From the NCBI RefSeq assembly GCF_000758325.1, contig NZ_CP009459.1, forward strand, positions 4,216,001-4,280,000: DNA of 64,000 nucleotides, in the 5' to 3' direction. Numbering within the stretch: position 1 is the stretch's first letter; each line of letters starts with the position of its first letter. The translations under genes were made by a program, and so were the position numbers. This stretch comes from Cedecea neteri (GTDB taxonomy: Bacteria > Pseudomonadota > Gammaproteobacteria > Enterobacterales > Enterobacteriaceae). A model generated the notes under the pieces. It ran no database searches, was not told the DNA's origin, and saw only the letters and a list, made by a program, of their open reading frames with translations. This document shows positions 47,314 through 57,940 of this stretch, one piece after another.

Positions 47314-48843
47314 TTACGGCCTTGTAGTAGAAAGTGAACTGGTAAACCACTGCTGAATATTGCTCATCGCAGAATGCGAGGTATCCAGAATCGGCTGCGG
47401 GAAGAAGCCCAGCAGAACTAACAGCACCACCAGCAACAGAATGATAAAGAACTCACGCATGGACATGCCAGGCAGTTGTTTATCGCTGATTTCGCTCTTA
47501 GCTTTCCCGAAGTAAGCACGGTGCAGCATCGCCAGAGAGTAAACAGAAGCGAAGACCAGACCGAAGGTTGAAATCACGGTAATGACCGGCACAACGTGGA
47601 AGCTGCCGAACAGGATCATGAATTCACCGACGAAGTTACCGGTCCCCGGCATACCCAGCGTGGCAACAGCGAAGAACATCGACAGGCCCGGCAGCCATTT
47701 AATTTTGTTCCACAGGCCGCCCATCATGCGCATGTCACGCGTGTGCAGACGCTCGTAAAGCTGACCGCAGATGATGAACATACCGGCTGCAGACAGACCG
47801 TGAGCAATCATCTGAATCACCGCGCCCTGGTAAGCCAGTTGGTTGCCGGTGTAGATGGCAATCAGCACGAAGCCCATGTGGGAAACGGAGGTATAAGCAA
47901 TCAGGCGTTTGATGTCGGTCTGGGCAAAGGCCATCCACGCGCCGTAGAAGATACCGATGACACCCAGCCACATGGCGATTGGTGCAAACTCAGCGGACGC
48001 TTCAGGGAACAGCGGCAGAGAGAAACGCAGCAGGCCGTAGGCCGCGGTTTTCAGCAAAATACCCGCCAGGTCAACGGAACCCGCCGTTGGTGCCTGGGAG
48101 TGCGCATCCGGCAGCCAGCCGTGAAGAGGAACCACCGGCATTTTTACCGCGAAGGCGATAAAGAAGCCCAGCATCAGCAGCCACTGTACGCCGTGGGACA
48201 TCGGCGTTTTCAGCAGCAGCTCATAGTTGAAGGTCCATACGCCGGTCGCGTTGTAATGCACAAACACCAGACCCAGGATAGCAATCAACATTACCAGACC
48301 GCTCGCCTGGGTATAGATGAAGAACTTGGTTGCAGCGGTAATACGCGTCTTCCCGTCGGAGGCTTTGTGGCCCCACAGCGCAATCAGGAAGTACATCGGC
48401 ACCAGCATCATTTCCCAGAAGAAGAAGAACAGGAACATGTCGATGGCAAGGAACACGCCGATAACGCCACCGAGGATCCACATCAGGTTGAGGTGGAAGA
48501 AGCCCTGATATTTTTCGATTTCATTCCAGGAACAGAGTACCGCCAGCACGCCGAGCAGGCCGGTCAGCACCACCATCAGCAGCGACAGACCGTCGAGCGC
48601 AAGGTGAATTTCAATGCCAAAACGTGGGATCCACGGCAGAACGAATTCTGACTGCCACTGCGGCAAACCTGCCGACTGCGTCAGAGAATAGCCACCCTGC
48701 AACCACAATTGCAGAGACAGTGCCAGTGTCAGCCCCATGGTGATCAGCGCAATCCAGCGAGGCACTTTCACGCCGAAGCGTTCGGTCTGCCAGCAGAAGA
48801 AGCCGCCGATAAAGGGGATTAGTATTAGCCAGGGTAATAGCAT
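47314..48843 (-). CDS. nuoM: NADH-quinone oxidoreductase subunit M
   Basis: A 509-residue antiporter-like proton-pumping subunit with about 14 membrane helices. Motifs include the conserved glutamate segment FFFFWEMMLVPMYFLI and the lysine-containing segment AFAVKMPVVPLHGWLPDAH. Length equals E. coli NuoM. A 121-base gap with a hairpin separates it from nuoL. Confidence 0.97.
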   Translation of the reverse strand: MLLPWLILIPFIGGFFCWQTERFGVKVPRWIALITMGLTLALSLQLWLQGGYSLTQSAGLPQWQSEFVLPWIPRFGIEIHLALDGLSLLMVVLTGLLGVLAVLCSWNEIEKYQGFFHLNLMWILGGVIGVFLAIDMFLFFFFWEMMLVPMYFLIALWGHKASDGKTRITAATKFFIYTQASGLVMLIAILGLVFVHYNATGVWTFNYELLLKTPMSHGVQWLLMLGFFIAFAVKMPVVPLHGWLPDAHSQAPTAGSVDLAGILLKTAAYGLLRFSLPLFPEASAEFAPIAMWLGVIGIFYGAWMAFAQTDIKRLIAYTSVSHMGFVLIAIYTGNQLAYQGAVIQMIAHGLSAAGMFIICGQLYERLHTRDMRMMGGLWNKIKWLPGLSMFFAVATLGMPGTGNFVGEFMILFGSFHVVPVITVISTFGLVFASVYSLAMLHRAYFGKAKSEISDKQLPGMSMREFFIILLLVVLLVLLGFFPQPILDTSHSAMSNIQQWFTSSLSTTRP

Positions 48844-48925
48844 GGCGTTTGAGTCCCTAAGTCAAAATAATTCTTAAACATCGCTCACTTCCCAGCGCCA
48901 GAGGAGGTATTGAGCCTCGCTCCGA

Positions 48926-48947
48926 CCCTCTCTCATCAGAGAGAGGG
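48926..48947. repeat. Palindrome in the nuoL-nuoM gap
   Basis: CCCTCTCTC/GAGAGAGGG with loop ATCA resembles the stem of the REP-like units at 23995 and 56047 but lacks their GGGTGAGGG tail. It could be a degenerate member. Confidence 0.55.
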
Positions 48948-48964
48948 GGATGGAAGAAATCCTG

Positions 48965-50806
48965 TTAACGCAGAACCAGCAGCAGGCCGAGAACTACAAC
49001 GGCACCGATACTCATGGACGCAACATACCAGCGCAGATAACCGTTCTCGCTCACCAGCAGGCCGCGGCCAGCGAAGCGGGAGAGAACTGCCGGAATGTTC
49101 ATCAAGGCATTCAGCGGGTCACGGCGCAGTAGCCACGCAATACCGAGGAACGGCTTGACGAAAATCATGTCGTACAGCCAGTCGAAGCCCCAGGCATTGA
49201 ACCACCAGGTACCGAAGAAACGCCCCGGTGCACTGTTCGCAAGCGACGTCACCAGAGTACGTTTGCCCAGCCACAGGAAGGCGGCAATCAGGATACCGGC
49301 AATGGCGACGACGCCGGAGATAATCTCCAGGGTCAGCACGCTGCCGTGCGCAAGTTCAGTGGTTTCCGGCAGTACGCCGCGCAGCGGTGGCACAATCATT
49401 GCGCCAACGAAGGTGGACAGCACCAGCAGAACAACCAGCGGCAGGTGGTGGGTAATCCCCTTCCCTGCATGAGCGTGAATTTTTTCTTCACCGTGGAACG
49501 TAATGAAAATCATGCGGAAGGTGTAGAGCGAGGTCATAAACGCCCCGACCAGGCCCGCAACCATCAGGTTGATGTGGCCGTTCGCCATCGCACCAGCAAG
49601 AATTTCATCTTTACTGAAGAAGCCTGCGGTAATCAGCGGCAGAGCGGACAGCGCCGCACCCCCAACCAGGAAGCAGACATACACCAGCGGAATGGACTTA
49701 CGCAGACCACCCATCTTGAAGATATTTTGTTCGTGATGACACGCCAGAATCACCGAACCGGATGACAGGAACAACAGCGCTTTAAAGAACGCGTGAGTCA
49801 TCAGGTGGAAAATTGCCGCATCCCACGCCTGCACGCCCAGCGCCAGGAACATGTAGCCAATCTGGCTCATTGTTGAGTAAGCAAGTACGCGTTTAATGTC
49901 GGTCTGTACCAGCGCGGCAAAGCCTGCCAGCACCAGCGTGATCGCACCTACGATACCCACCAGATGCAGAATTTCCGGGGTCATCAGGAACAGACCATGG
50001 GTACGGGCAATCAGGTAGACGCCCGCGGTAACCATGGTGGCCGCGTGAATCAGCGCAGAAACCGGAGTTGGACCCGCCATCGCATCCGCAAGCCATGTTT
50101 GCAGCGGCAGCTGTGCAGATTTACCAACCGCACCACCTAACAGCATCAGGGTTGCCCAGGTCAGCATCTGGTTACCGGCAGCGAAGTGCTGCGGCGCCAG
50201 CTCAACCATTTCGCGGAAGTTCAGCGTACCCAGTTCGTTGTAAAGGATGAACAGGCCGAAGGCCAGGAACACGTCCCCTACGCGGGTGACCACGAACGCT
50301 TTCATTGCCGCCGCATTGTTCTTCGGATCGGTGTAGTAGAAGCCGATCAGCAGGTAAGAACAGAGGCCCACGCCTTCCCAACCGAGGTACATCAACAGCA
50401 GGTTGTCGGCAAGGACCAGAACCACCATGCTGGCGATGAACAGGTTGGTGTAGGCGAAGAAGCGGGAGTAACCCTCTTCACCGCGCATGTACCAGGAAGC
50501 GAACATGTGGATCAGGAAGCCGACGCCGGTAACCACAGAAAGCATGGTCAGGGAGAGGCCGTCCAGCACCAGGTTGAAGCCGATGTTAAAATCACCGACC
50601 GCCATCCAGGTCCACAGCGGCTGAGTGAACGCCTGCTGTCCGTTGTTAAAGAAATCAACCCCGGCAATGGCGGTAACAACCGCCGCCAGACCTACAGAGC
50701 CCATCCCGATGGTAGCGGACAGGTTTTCTGACCAACGACCGCGGGAAAATGCCAACAGTAAAAAGCCAATCAATGGCAGAACAATGGTTAACCAGAGAAG
50801 GTTCAT
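48965..50806 (-). CDS. nuoL: NADH-quinone oxidoreductase subunit L
   Basis: A 613-residue antiporter-like subunit, the most distal pumping unit of the membrane arm. It has about 14 core helices plus a C-terminal extension that forms the long lateral helix. Motifs include [22 protein letters not shown] sequence ([20 protein letters not shown] in part) and the core [12 protein letters not shown]. The start overlaps nuoK by four bases. Length equals E. coli NuoL (613). Confidence 0.97.
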   Translation of the reverse strand: MNLLWLTIVLPLIGFLLLAFSRGRWSENLSATIGMGSVGLAAVVTAIAGVDFFNNGQQAFTQPLWTWMAVGDFNIGFNLVLDGLSLTMLSVVTGVGFLIHMFASWYMRGEEGYSRFFAYTNLFIASMVVLVLADNLLLMYLGWEGVGLCSYLLIGFYYTDPKNNAAAMKAFVVTRVGDVFLAFGLFILYNELGTLNFREMVELAPQHFAAGNQMLTWATLMLLGGAVGKSAQLPLQTWLADAMAGPTPVSALIHAATMVTAGVYLIARTHGLFLMTPEILHLVGIVGAITLVLAGFAALVQTDIKRVLAYSTMSQIGYMFLALGVQAWDAAIFHLMTHAFFKALLFLSSGSVILACHHEQNIFKMGGLRKSIPLVYVCFLVGGAALSALPLITAGFFSKDEILAGAMANGHINLMVAGLVGAFMTSLYTFRMIFITFHGEEKIHAHAGKGITHHLPLVVLLVLSTFVGAMIVPPLRGVLPETTELAHGSVLTLEIISGVVAIAGILIAAFLWLGKRTLVTSLANSAPGRFFGTWWFNAWGFDWLYDMIFVKPFLGIAWLLRRDPLNALMNIPAVLSRFAGRGLLVSENGYLRWYVASMSIGAVVVLGLLLVLR

Positions 50807-51105
50807 CCACGCATCTCACTTACTGAATCGATATTCAGATTCTGGCGACGACGATGGAGCTGCAGTAACAGCGCGAGGCCAATACTGGCTTCGGCAGCAG
50901 CTAAGCTAATCGCGAGTATATACATCACCTGACCGTCAGCCTGGCCCCAGTAGCTGCCGGCAACCACGAAGGCCAGCGCGGCGGCGTTAATCATCACTTC
51001 CAGGCTGATCAGCATGAACAGCAGGTTGCGACGGATGACCAGCCCGGTCAGTCCCAGCACGAACAGAATGGCGGCGAGGATCAGTCCATGTTGCAGCGGG
51101 ATCAT
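50803..51105 (-). CDS. nuoK: NADH-quinone oxidoreductase subunit K
   Basis: A 100-residue, three-helix membrane subunit of complex I. Two membrane-embedded glutamates important for proton transfer lie in [11 protein letters not shown] and [12 protein letters not shown]. Start overlaps the nuoJ stop by four bases, and its end overlaps nuoL. Length equals E. coli NuoK. Confidence 0.97.
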   Translation of the reverse strand: MIPLQHGLILAAILFVLGLTGLVIRRNLLFMLISLEVMINAAALAFVVAGSYWGQADGQVMYILAISLAAAEASIGLALLLQLHRRRQNLNIDSVSEMRG

Positions 51106-51659
51106 ACGTTCTCCTCCGTTTTTCTTCTCACGGCCATGTCAGCAGGGCGATTGCTCAGCACCTCACCGGCACGGTCTTCACGACCCAAGTGGAACGCAAC
51201 GACCAGGCCTGCCAGCAGCAGCATGGAGGCCAGCTCCACCGCCAGTACGTAAGGCCCGAACAGCGCGATACCGACCTGCTTCGCATCGATGGACGTGCCA
51301 TCAATACCCTGGTCGTTAACGGTGCGGATTGCGTAAATCAGTACCACCAGCAGCACCGCAGACAAGACGCCAGGCCCGATCCACAATTGCGGCTTCAGCC
51401 ACTCGCGTTCCTGCTGCTGAACCGCGTTACCGAGGTTAAGCATCATCACCACGAAGACGAACAGCACCATGATTGCCCCGGCGTACACGATGATCTCCAG
51501 AGCACCGGCAAAGTAAGCCCCGAGGGAGAAAAACACCCCGGAGATCGCCAGCAGCGAGATGATCAGGTACAGCAGCGCATGCACCGGATTGGTGTGAGTA
51601 ATCGTCCGAAGGGTCGTCAGGACGGCCACAATGGCGCAGATATAAAAAGCGAATTCCAT
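51102..51659 (-). CDS. nuoJ: NADH-quinone oxidoreductase subunit J
   Basis: A 185-residue membrane subunit of complex I with five helices. Conserved features include the TMH3 stretch [20 protein letters not shown], which contains the pi-bulge linked to conformational coupling. Length is near E. coli NuoJ (184). It overlaps nuoK by four bases and follows nuoI by ten. Confidence 0.97.
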   Translation of the reverse strand: MEFAFYICAIVAVLTTLRTITHTNPVHALLYLIISLLAISGVFFSLGAYFAGALEIIVYAGAIMVLFVFVVMMLNLGNAVQQQEREWLKPQLWIGPGVLSAVLLVVLIYAIRTVNDQGIDGTSIDAKQVGIALFGPYVLAVELASMLLLAGLVVAFHLGREDRAGEVLSNRPADMAVRRKTEENV

Positions 51660-51669
51660 TCCTGACTCC

Positions 51670-52212
51670 TTAAGGTAACAGGCCTTTGACGTCGATAGGC
51701 TTGGCTTCGTTTTCCGCTTCGCCCTTATCTTTGCCGTCGATTGCCATACCTGCCATCCGGTAGAAGTTATATTCCGGGTATTTGCCCGGACCGGAGATCA
51801 GCAGATCCTCTTTCTCATACACCAGATCCTGGCGCTTATACTCACCCAGCTCGAAGTCCGGGGTAAGCTGAATCGCGGTGGTTGGACAGGCTTCTTCGCA
51901 CAGGCCACAGAAGATGCAGCGTGAGAAGTTGATGCGGAAAAACTCCGGATACCAACGACCGTCTTTCATCTCGGCTTTCTGCAGGGAAATACAGCCTACC
52001 GGGCAGGCTACCGCACACAGGTTACAGGCAACGCAGCGCTCTTCACCGTCCGGGTCGCGCGTCAACACGATACGGCCACGGTAGCGCGGCGGCAGATACA
52101 CTGGTTCTTCCGGATACATGCGGGTTTCGCGTTTGGCGAAAGCGTGCATGCCGATCATCCAGATACTGCGTACCTGGGTGCCGAAACCAACCACTAACTC
52201 TTTCAATGTCAT
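51670..52212 (-). CDS. nuoI: NADH-quinone oxidoreductase subunit I
   Basis: A 180-residue subunit carrying clusters N6a and N6b. The two 4Fe-4S motifs are [12 protein letters not shown] and [12 protein letters not shown]. The ATG at the complement of 52210-52212 gives the E. coli length and start [11 protein letters not shown]; the open frame continues 27 codons upstream into the end of nuoH. It links the peripheral chain of clusters to NuoB. Confidence 0.96.
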   Translation of the reverse strand: MTLKELVVGFGTQVRSIWMIGMHAFAKRETRMYPEEPVYLPPRYRGRIVLTRDPDGEERCVACNLCAVACPVGCISLQKAEMKDGRWYPEFFRINFSRCIFCGLCEEACPTTAIQLTPDFELGEYKRQDLVYEKEDLLISGPGKYPEYNFYRMAGMAIDGKDKGEAENEAKPIDVKGLLP

Positions 52213-52226
52213 GGTTTTTTCACCCC

Positions 52227-53204
52227 TTATGGTGCCTGGTAAAGAATGACCGCAGCGGTCACCAGCAAGTTGATAAGCGTCAGCGGCAGGCAAACTTTCC
52301 AGCCGAAGGACATCACCTGGTCATAACGTGGACGAGGCAGTGCGGCGCGAATCAAAATGAACATCATCATGAAGAACGCGGTTTTCAGCGCGAACCAGAT
52401 GAACGGTGGTAACCACGGGCCATGCCAGCCACCAAAGAACAACGTCACAATCAGTGCAGAAACGGTGACGATGCCGATGTATTCCCCGACGAAGAACAGA
52501 CCGAACTTCATACCGGAATATTCGATGTGATAACCATCGGCCAGTTCCTGCTCGGCTTCCGGTTGGTCAAACGGGTGACGGTGGCAAACCGCAACGCCGG
52601 CAATCGCAAAGGTCACGAAGCCGAAGAACTGCGGGATGATGTTCCACAGATGCGCCTGGTTGTTGACGATGTCGGCCATATTAAAGGAACCGGCCTGCGC
52701 CACCACGCCCATCAGGGAAAGCCCCAGGAACACTTCATAGCTCAGGGTCTGCGCGGAAGCACGCATCGCACCAAGCAGGGAGTATTTGTTGTTACTGGAC
52801 CAGCCAGCGAACAGCACGGCGTACACCGCCAGGCCCGCCAGCATCAGGAAGAACAGGATCCCGATGTTCAGATCCGCCACCACCCAGCTTGGGCTGACCG
52901 GCACAATAGCAAAGGCCAGCAGCAGCGAGGTGAACGCGATCATTGGTGCAAGCGTAAAGATCACGCGGTCGGAGAACTTAGGGATCCAGTCCTCTTTAAA
53001 GAACATCTTGATCATGTCCGCAACCAGCTGGAGTGAGCCACCCCAGCCTACGCGGTTCGGTCCGTAGCGGTTCTGGAACAGACCGAGCAGACGACGTTCG
53101 CCGAAGCTCATGAATGCCCCACAGGTCACCACGACCAGCAGAATGACAACCGCTTTGAGGATGCTCAGCAGAATGTCGATAACTTCCGGTGTCAGCCAGC
53201 TCAT
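52227..53204 (-). CDS. nuoH: NADH-quinone oxidoreductase subunit H
   Basis: A 325-residue membrane subunit with eight helices that contributes to the quinone-binding cavity at the junction of the two arms. Conserved segments include [32 protein letters not shown] and the acidic loop [19 protein letters not shown]. Start overlaps nuoG by four bases. Length equals E. coli NuoH. Confidence 0.97.
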   Translation of the reverse strand: MSWLTPEVIDILLSILKAVVILLVVVTCGAFMSFGERRLLGLFQNRYGPNRVGWGGSLQLVADMIKMFFKEDWIPKFSDRVIFTLAPMIAFTSLLLAFAIVPVSPSWVVADLNIGILFFLMLAGLAVYAVLFAGWSSNNKYSLLGAMRASAQTLSYEVFLGLSLMGVVAQAGSFNMADIVNNQAHLWNIIPQFFGFVTFAIAGVAVCHRHPFDQPEAEQELADGYHIEYSGMKFGLFFVGEYIGIVTVSALIVTLFFGGWHGPWLPPFIWFALKTAFFMMMFILIRAALPRPRYDQVMSFGWKVCLPLTLINLLVTAAVILYQAP

Positions 53205-55924
53205 TGCGCAGCCTCCTGCAGATTTTCAAGACGAGCACCGGCAAGTACTGGCGCAATTCCCGGCATCCCCATCGGCAGACCAACCTGCCCTGCAACCAGA
53301 CCTTCGGACAGCTGCAGCGGCAGACTCAGCGTCTGACCTTCGTAGCTGAAGGAGATCAGGCTTCCGGCGTTAACGCCAAGCTTCGCGGCATCGGCCGGGT
53401 TCAGCTTGATGTAAGGCTCAACCATACGCTTCTGGAACACCGGAGAACGCTGGGACATCTCGTCGCTACCAAACAGGTGGTAGTACGGCGCGATACGCCA
53501 TTTGCCCTCTTCCGCGTGGAAGGTATCCGGCACGGAAGTGAAGTAGTCCAGGCCCGTTTCAGAGGCTTCGATCAGACGCACACCTGGATCGCCGTGGCGC
53601 AGATGACCACCCACTTCGGCCTGGAATTTGTTCCATGCCTGCGGGGAGTTCCAGCCTGGAGCCCAGGCAAACGGAATCTGCTGACGGTCGGCCAGCGGGC
53701 TGTTGTTCCCTTCCATGGAGAAGGCAAACATCGTGTCTTTATCCTGCGGCTGACGCGGTTCGTGCACGCTGATATTGGCGCGCATGGCGGTGCGTCCGCT
53801 CGAACGGATAGGAGAACGGGACAGCTTCTGACCCTTAATACGGAAGGAAGCATCCGGCGCGGCATCTTTAATACCAGCCAGTTGAGGCAGTACCTTCACA
53901 CAGGCGTCAATGACATGGTCAAGCTGCGTCCAGTCAACGTCACGGCTCTGCACGGTGCTGTGCAGCGAGTGCAGCCAGCGCCAGCTTTCGAACATCGTCA
54001 CGCTGGTGTCGTAGTAAGCCGGGTCATAAACCTGGAAGAAGCGCTGGGCGCGACCTTCGTTGTTAATCACCGTCCCGTCGCTTTCTGCGAAGCTTGCCGC
54101 GGAAAGTACCAGGTGTGCTTTATCCATGATGGCCGTACGCTGATGGTCGATAACCATCACCAGAGGGGCTTTGCTCAGCGCCGCATCTACGCGGGCAGCG
54201 GAAGCGTGGCGATGCAGGTCGTTTTCCAGCACCACTACCGCATCGGCAGCGCCACTTTCCAGCTCGCTCAGGGCCTCTTCCAGAGAACCACCGCCAATCA
54301 TGCCGAGGCCAACGCTGTTAACCGCGCGGGCAATCATGGTGACGCCGACGTCTGCACCGCGGCCTTTCAGCGCTTTAGCCACGTTGGCCGCCGCCTGAAT
54401 CACCGCTTCGCTACCGGCGTTCGTCCCGGAAACAATCAGCGGCTTCTTCGCACCGGCCAACGCCTGCACGATAACGTCCACTTTGTTTTTCAGGTCACGA
54501 TCCAATTCAACGGCCGGAGAGTTGCTGTCCAGCGCATTGGCAATCGCAAAGCCAAGGCGAGCCTGATCTTCAACCGGCGCACGGTAAGTCCATGCGGCGA
54601 TATCGTCCAGGCGGGTGCTGTCCACGTTGGTGACAAACAGCGGATGCTTAGCGTTCTGGCCGATGTTCAGGATTGCAGCGATCTGCCAGTCAGCCACTTT
54701 CTGAGCCGCTGCCATTTCACGCGCCTTGCCTTTCACTGCCTGACGGATAGCCAGAGCAGCACGAGCGCCGGTCTGAGTAACGTCTTCGCCCAGGATCAGC
54801 ACCGCATCGTAAGATTCAATTTCACGCAGCGCAGGGGTGTGAATACCGCTGTCTCGCAGCACTTTCAGCATCAGTTGCAGGCGAGCCTGCTCACCTGCCG
54901 CAATACCGGTGTAGAAGTTTTCAGCGCCAACCAGCTCGCGCAGAGCAAAGTTGCTTTCCACGCTTGCGCGCGGAGAACCGATGCCGATCACTTTCTTCGA
55001 CTGACGCAGGATATCCGCCGCGCCCTGCATCGCCTGCTCGGCGTTCAGGGTAATGAGGTCATCACCACGGCGCTGAATTGGCTGACGCGGACGGTCTTTC
55101 AGGTTCACATAGCCATAACCGAAACGGCCGCGGTCGCACAAGAAATAGTGGTTTACGGTGCCGTTGTAGCGGTTTTCGATACGACGCAGTTCACCGTAAC
55201 GTTCACCCGGGCTGGTGTTACAGCCCAGCGAGCACTGCTGGCAGATGCTCGGTGCAAACTGCATATCCCACTTACGGTTGTAGCGCTCGGAGTGCGTTTT
55301 ATCGGTGAATACGCCGGTCGGGCAGATTTCTACCAGGTTGCCGGAGAACTCGCTTTCCAGCGTGCCGTCTTCCGGGCGACCGAAGTAGACGTTGTCGTGC
55401 GCACCGTAAACGCCCAGATCTTTACCGTCTGCGTAGTCTTTGTAGTAACGTACGCAGCGATAGCAGGCGATACAGCGGTTCATTTCGTGAGAGATGAACG
55501 GACCGAGATCCTGATTGCGGTGAGTACGCTTGGTAAAACGATAGCGACGGAAGCTATGACCGGTCATGACGGTCATATCCTGCAGGTGGCAGTTGCCGCC
55601 CTCTTCACAGACCGGACAGTCGTGCGGGTGGTTAGTCATCAACCATTCCACAACGCTTTCACGGAACTGTTTCGCTTCGCCATCATCAATAGAGATGAAG
55701 GTCCCGTCGGAAGCCGGTGTCATACAGGACATCACCAGGCGACCGCGAGTGTCTTCCGCGTTCTGATATTGCTTCACCGCACACTGGCGGCAAGCACCGA
55801 CGCTGCCCAGCGCCGGATGCCAGCAAAAATAAGGAATATCAAGACCGAGGGAGAGACAAGCTTCCAGCAAGTTGTCTGCTCCGTTGACCTCGTATTCTTT
55901 GCCGTCTACATGAATCGTAGCCAT
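53201..55924 (-). CDS. nuoG: NADH-quinone oxidoreductase subunit G
   Basis: The large iron-sulfur subunit of complex I, 907 residues from the start [13 protein letters not shown]. An in-frame ATG three codons earlier is too close to the GGAAG site. The N-terminal 2Fe-2S N1b ligands are in [15 protein letters not shown] and the N3 histidine motif is [15 protein letters not shown]4 is in [15 protein letters not shown] sequence, and N7 in CQQCSLGC. A molybdopterin-oxidoreductase-like domain without molybdenum forms the rest. A 170-base gap with paired REP-like units lies between nuoF and nuoG. Confidence 0.96.
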   Translation of the reverse strand: MATIHVDGKEYEVNGADNLLEACLSLGLDIPYFCWHPALGSVGACRQCAVKQYQNAEDTRGRLVMSCMTPASDGTFISIDDGEAKQFRESVVEWLMTNHPHDCPVCEEGGNCHLQDMTVMTGHSFRRYRFTKRTHRNQDLGPFISHEMNRCIACYRCVRYYKDYADGKDLGVYGAHDNVYFGRPEDGTLESEFSGNLVEICPTGVFTDKTHSERYNRKWDMQFAPSICQQCSLGCNTSPGERYGELRRIENRYNGTVNHYFLCDRGRFGYGYVNLKDRPRQPIQRRGDDLITLNAEQAMQGAADILRQSKKVIGIGSPRASVESNFALRELVGAENFYTGIAAGEQARLQLMLKVLRDSGIHTPALREIESYDAVLILGEDVTQTGARAALAIRQAVKGKAREMAAAQKVADWQIAAILNIGQNAKHPLFVTNVDSTRLDDIAAWTYRAPVEDQARLGFAIANALDSNSPAVELDRDLKNKVDVIVQALAGAKKPLIVSGTNAGSEAVIQAAANVAKALKGRGADVGVTMIARAVNSVGLGMIGGGSLEEALSELESGAADAVVVLENDLHRHASAARVDAALSKAPLVMVIDHQRTAIMDKAHLVLSAASFAESDGTVINNEGRAQRFFQVYDPAYYDTSVTMFESWRWLHSLHSTVQSRDVDWTQLDHVIDACVKVLPQLAGIKDAAPDASFRIKGQKLSRSPIRSSGRTAMRANISVHEPRQPQDKDTMFAFSMEGNNSPLADRQQIPFAWAPGWNSPQAWNKFQAEVGGHLRHGDPGVRLIEASETGLDYFTSVPDTFHAEEGKWRIAPYYHLFGSDEMSQRSPVFQKRMVEPYIKLNPADAAKLGVNAGSLISFSYEGQTLSLPLQLSEGLVAGQVGLPMGMPGIAPVLAGARLENLQEAAQ

Positions 55925-55995
55925 AGTCAGCATGCTTCCAGTTGGCCTGAATAACTTCAGGCGTTAATCAAAAATTCTTGTGCGAACCACCTTCG

Positions 55996-56080
55996 CCCTC
56001 ACCCCGGCCCTCTCCCACCAGGAGAGGGAGAAAATCACCGGTCTATCCCCTCTCCCTCAGGGAGAGGGTTAGGGTGAGGG
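55996..56080. repeat. Inverted pair of REP-like units in the nuoF-nuoG gap
   Basis: Two REP-type units face each other: 55996-56029 (CCCTCACCCC tail, then CCCTCTCC/GGAGAGGG) and 56047-56080 (CCCTCTCCCT/AGGGAGAGGG, then tail TTAGGGTGAGGG). Each forms its own hairpin and the two can pair with each other. The 56047 unit matches the one at 23995 at nearly every position. This is a BIME-like arrangement inside an operon. Confidence 0.8.
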
Positions 56081-56094
56081 TGAAAAGCTGTCTA

Positions 56095-57441
56095 TCACCA
56101 GCGCGTTTTTAACAGGTTCGGCTGAATACCATTAATGGCACGCAGATTTCCGTAATCCTGTTTGGCAATGCCTGCTTCGAATTCGTCGCGGAAATATTTA
56201 ATCGCACTCTGCAATGGCTCAACGGCACCCGGCGCGTGGGCACAGAAGGTTTTACCTGGACCCAGATGGCGGCAGAGCTGCTCAAGGGTTTCGATATCCC
56301 CCGGCTGTCCTTCGCCACGCTCAAGCGCGCGCAGGATTTTTACGCTCCACGGCAGACCATCACGGCACGGTGTACACCAGCCGCAGGATTCACGGGCAAA
56401 GAACTCTTCCAGGTTACGCACCAGCGGCACCATACCAATTTCATGGTCAACCGCCATTGCCAGCGCCGTACCGAGACGGCTGCCTGCTTTACCAATACTT
56501 TCAAATTCCATCGGTAGGTCGAGATGTGCTTCCGTCAGGAAGTCGGTCCCCGCCCCGCCCGGCTGCCAGGCTTTAAACTTCAGGCCATCACGCATGCCGC
56601 CGGCGTATTCTTCCAGGATCTCACGGGCGGTAGTGCCGAACGGCAATTCCCAGACGCCAGGGTTTTTCACGCGGCCAGAGAAGCCCATCAGCTTGGTGCC
56701 GGCATCTTTACTCATGCCGCCGCCAATGCCCTGATACCACTCCACACCGTTAGCCAGAATCGCCGGGACGTTACACAGGGTTTCGACGTTGTTTACACAG
56801 GTCGGTTTACCCCACACGCCGCTGGATGCCGGGAACGGTGGCTTAGAACGAGGGTTCGCACGGCGGCCTTCCAGGGAGTTAATCAGCGCAGTTTCTTCCC
56901 CACAGATATAACGCCCGGCACCGGTGTGCACAAACAGTTCGAAATCAAACCCAGAGCCCAGGATATTCTTGCCCAGCAGGCCCGCTTCGGTAGCTTCGGC
57001 AATCGCGCGGCGCAGGTGATCTGCCGCCTCGATGTACTCACCGCGCAGGAAGATGTAGCCACGGTAAGCTTTCAGCGCAAAAGCCGAAATCAGCATGCCT
57101 TCCACCAGCAGGTGCGGCAGCTGTTCCATCAGCAGGCGGTCTTTGTAGGTGCCCGGCTCCATTTCATCGGCGTTACACAGCAGGTAACGGATGTTCATGG
57201 ATTCGTCTTTCGGCATCAGGCTCCACTTCAAACCGGTGGAAAAGCCCGCGCCGCCGCGCCCTTTCAGGCCAGCGTCTTTTACCGCAGTCACGATTTCATC
57301 TGGTGCCATGCCGGTCAGCGCCTTACGCGCGCCTTCATAGCCGTTTTTGCTACGGTATTCGTCAAGCCAGACCGGCTGTTTGTCATCGCGCAGACGCCAG
57401 GTCAGCGGATGGGTTTCGGCAGTACGAATAATCGTTTTCAT
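56095..57441 (-). CDS. nuoF: NADH-quinone oxidoreductase subunit F
   Basis: The 448-residue NADH-binding subunit with FMN and cluster N3. The NADH/FMN-binding glycine-rich motif is [14 protein letters not shown] (about residues 61-74). A second motif is [16 protein letters not shown]. The 4Fe-4S ligands are in [12 protein letters not shown] with a later cysteine in [13 protein letters not shown]. Start overlaps nuoE by four bases. Length is close to E. coli NuoF (445). Confidence 0.97.
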   Translation of the reverse strand: MKTIIRTAETHPLTWRLRDDKQPVWLDEYRSKNGYEGARKALTGMAPDEIVTAVKDAGLKGRGGAGFSTGLKWSLMPKDESMNIRYLLCNADEMEPGTYKDRLLMEQLPHLLVEGMLISAFALKAYRGYIFLRGEYIEAADHLRRAIAEATEAGLLGKNILGSGFDFELFVHTGAGRYICGEETALINSLEGRRANPRSKPPFPASSGVWGKPTCVNNVETLCNVPAILANGVEWYQGIGGGMSKDAGTKLMGFSGRVKNPGVWELPFGTTAREILEEYAGGMRDGLKFKAWQPGGAGTDFLTEAHLDLPMEFESIGKAGSRLGTALAMAVDHEIGMVPLVRNLEEFFARESCGWCTPCRDGLPWSVKILRALERGEGQPGDIETLEQLCRHLGPGKTFCAHAPGAVEPLQSAIKYFRDEFEAGIAKQDYGNLRAINGIQPNLLKTRW

Positions 57442-57938
57442 TTATACTGCTCCAGCAAGTCAGGGATGGCTTCCGGCGTCAGATGGCTGTGAGTGTCCTC
57501 ATCAATCATCATGGTCGGCCCCTTGTCACAGTTCCCCAGGCAGCAGGTCGGCAGCAGGGTAAAACGACCGTCAAACGTAGTCTGGCCCGGCTTGATGTTC
57601 AGTTTGGCTTCGATAGCCGACTGAATGCCCTGGTAGCCGGTGATATGGCAAACCACGCTGTCGCAGTAGCGAATAACGTGGCGGCCAACAGGCTGGCGGA
57701 AGATTTGGCTATAGAAGGTGGCCACGCCTTCTACGTCGCTCGCCGGGATACCCAGCACGTCAGCAATCGCGTAGATGGCGCCATCTGGCACCCAACCACG
57801 CTGTTTCTGAACGATTTTCAGCGCCTCGATAGAGGCCGCACGGGCATCTTCATAATGGTGTTTCTCGTGCTCAATCGCCTCACGCTCTGCCGCACTCAGC
57901 TCAAAAGCTTCAGCCTGGTTTTGTTGGTTATCGTGCAT
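57438..57938 (-). CDS. nuoE: NADH-quinone oxidoreductase subunit E
   Basis: A 166-residue thioredoxin-fold subunit holding the 2Fe-2S cluster N1a. Ligands are in [10 protein letters not shown] (spaced cysteines) and [11 protein letters not shown]. It sits two bases after nuoCD and overlaps nuoF. Length equals E. coli NuoE (166). Confidence 0.97.
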   Translation of the reverse strand: MHDNQQNQAEAFELSAAEREAIEHEKHHYEDARAASIEALKIVQKQRGWVPDGAIYAIADVLGIPASDVEGVATFYSQIFRQPVGRHVIRYCDSVVCHITGYQGIQSAIEAKLNIKPGQTTFDGRFTLLPTCCLGNCDKGPTMMIDEDTHSHLTPEAIPDLLEQYK

Positions 57939-57940
57939 AG

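Noticed and set aside
53189..55954. 921-codon open frame on the plus strand, antisense to nuoG
   Set aside because: It is the mirror of a highly expressed gene with strong codon bias. The product has no recognisable domain and a His/Arg/Val-rich composition typical of antisense frames. The minus strand clearly encodes NuoG.
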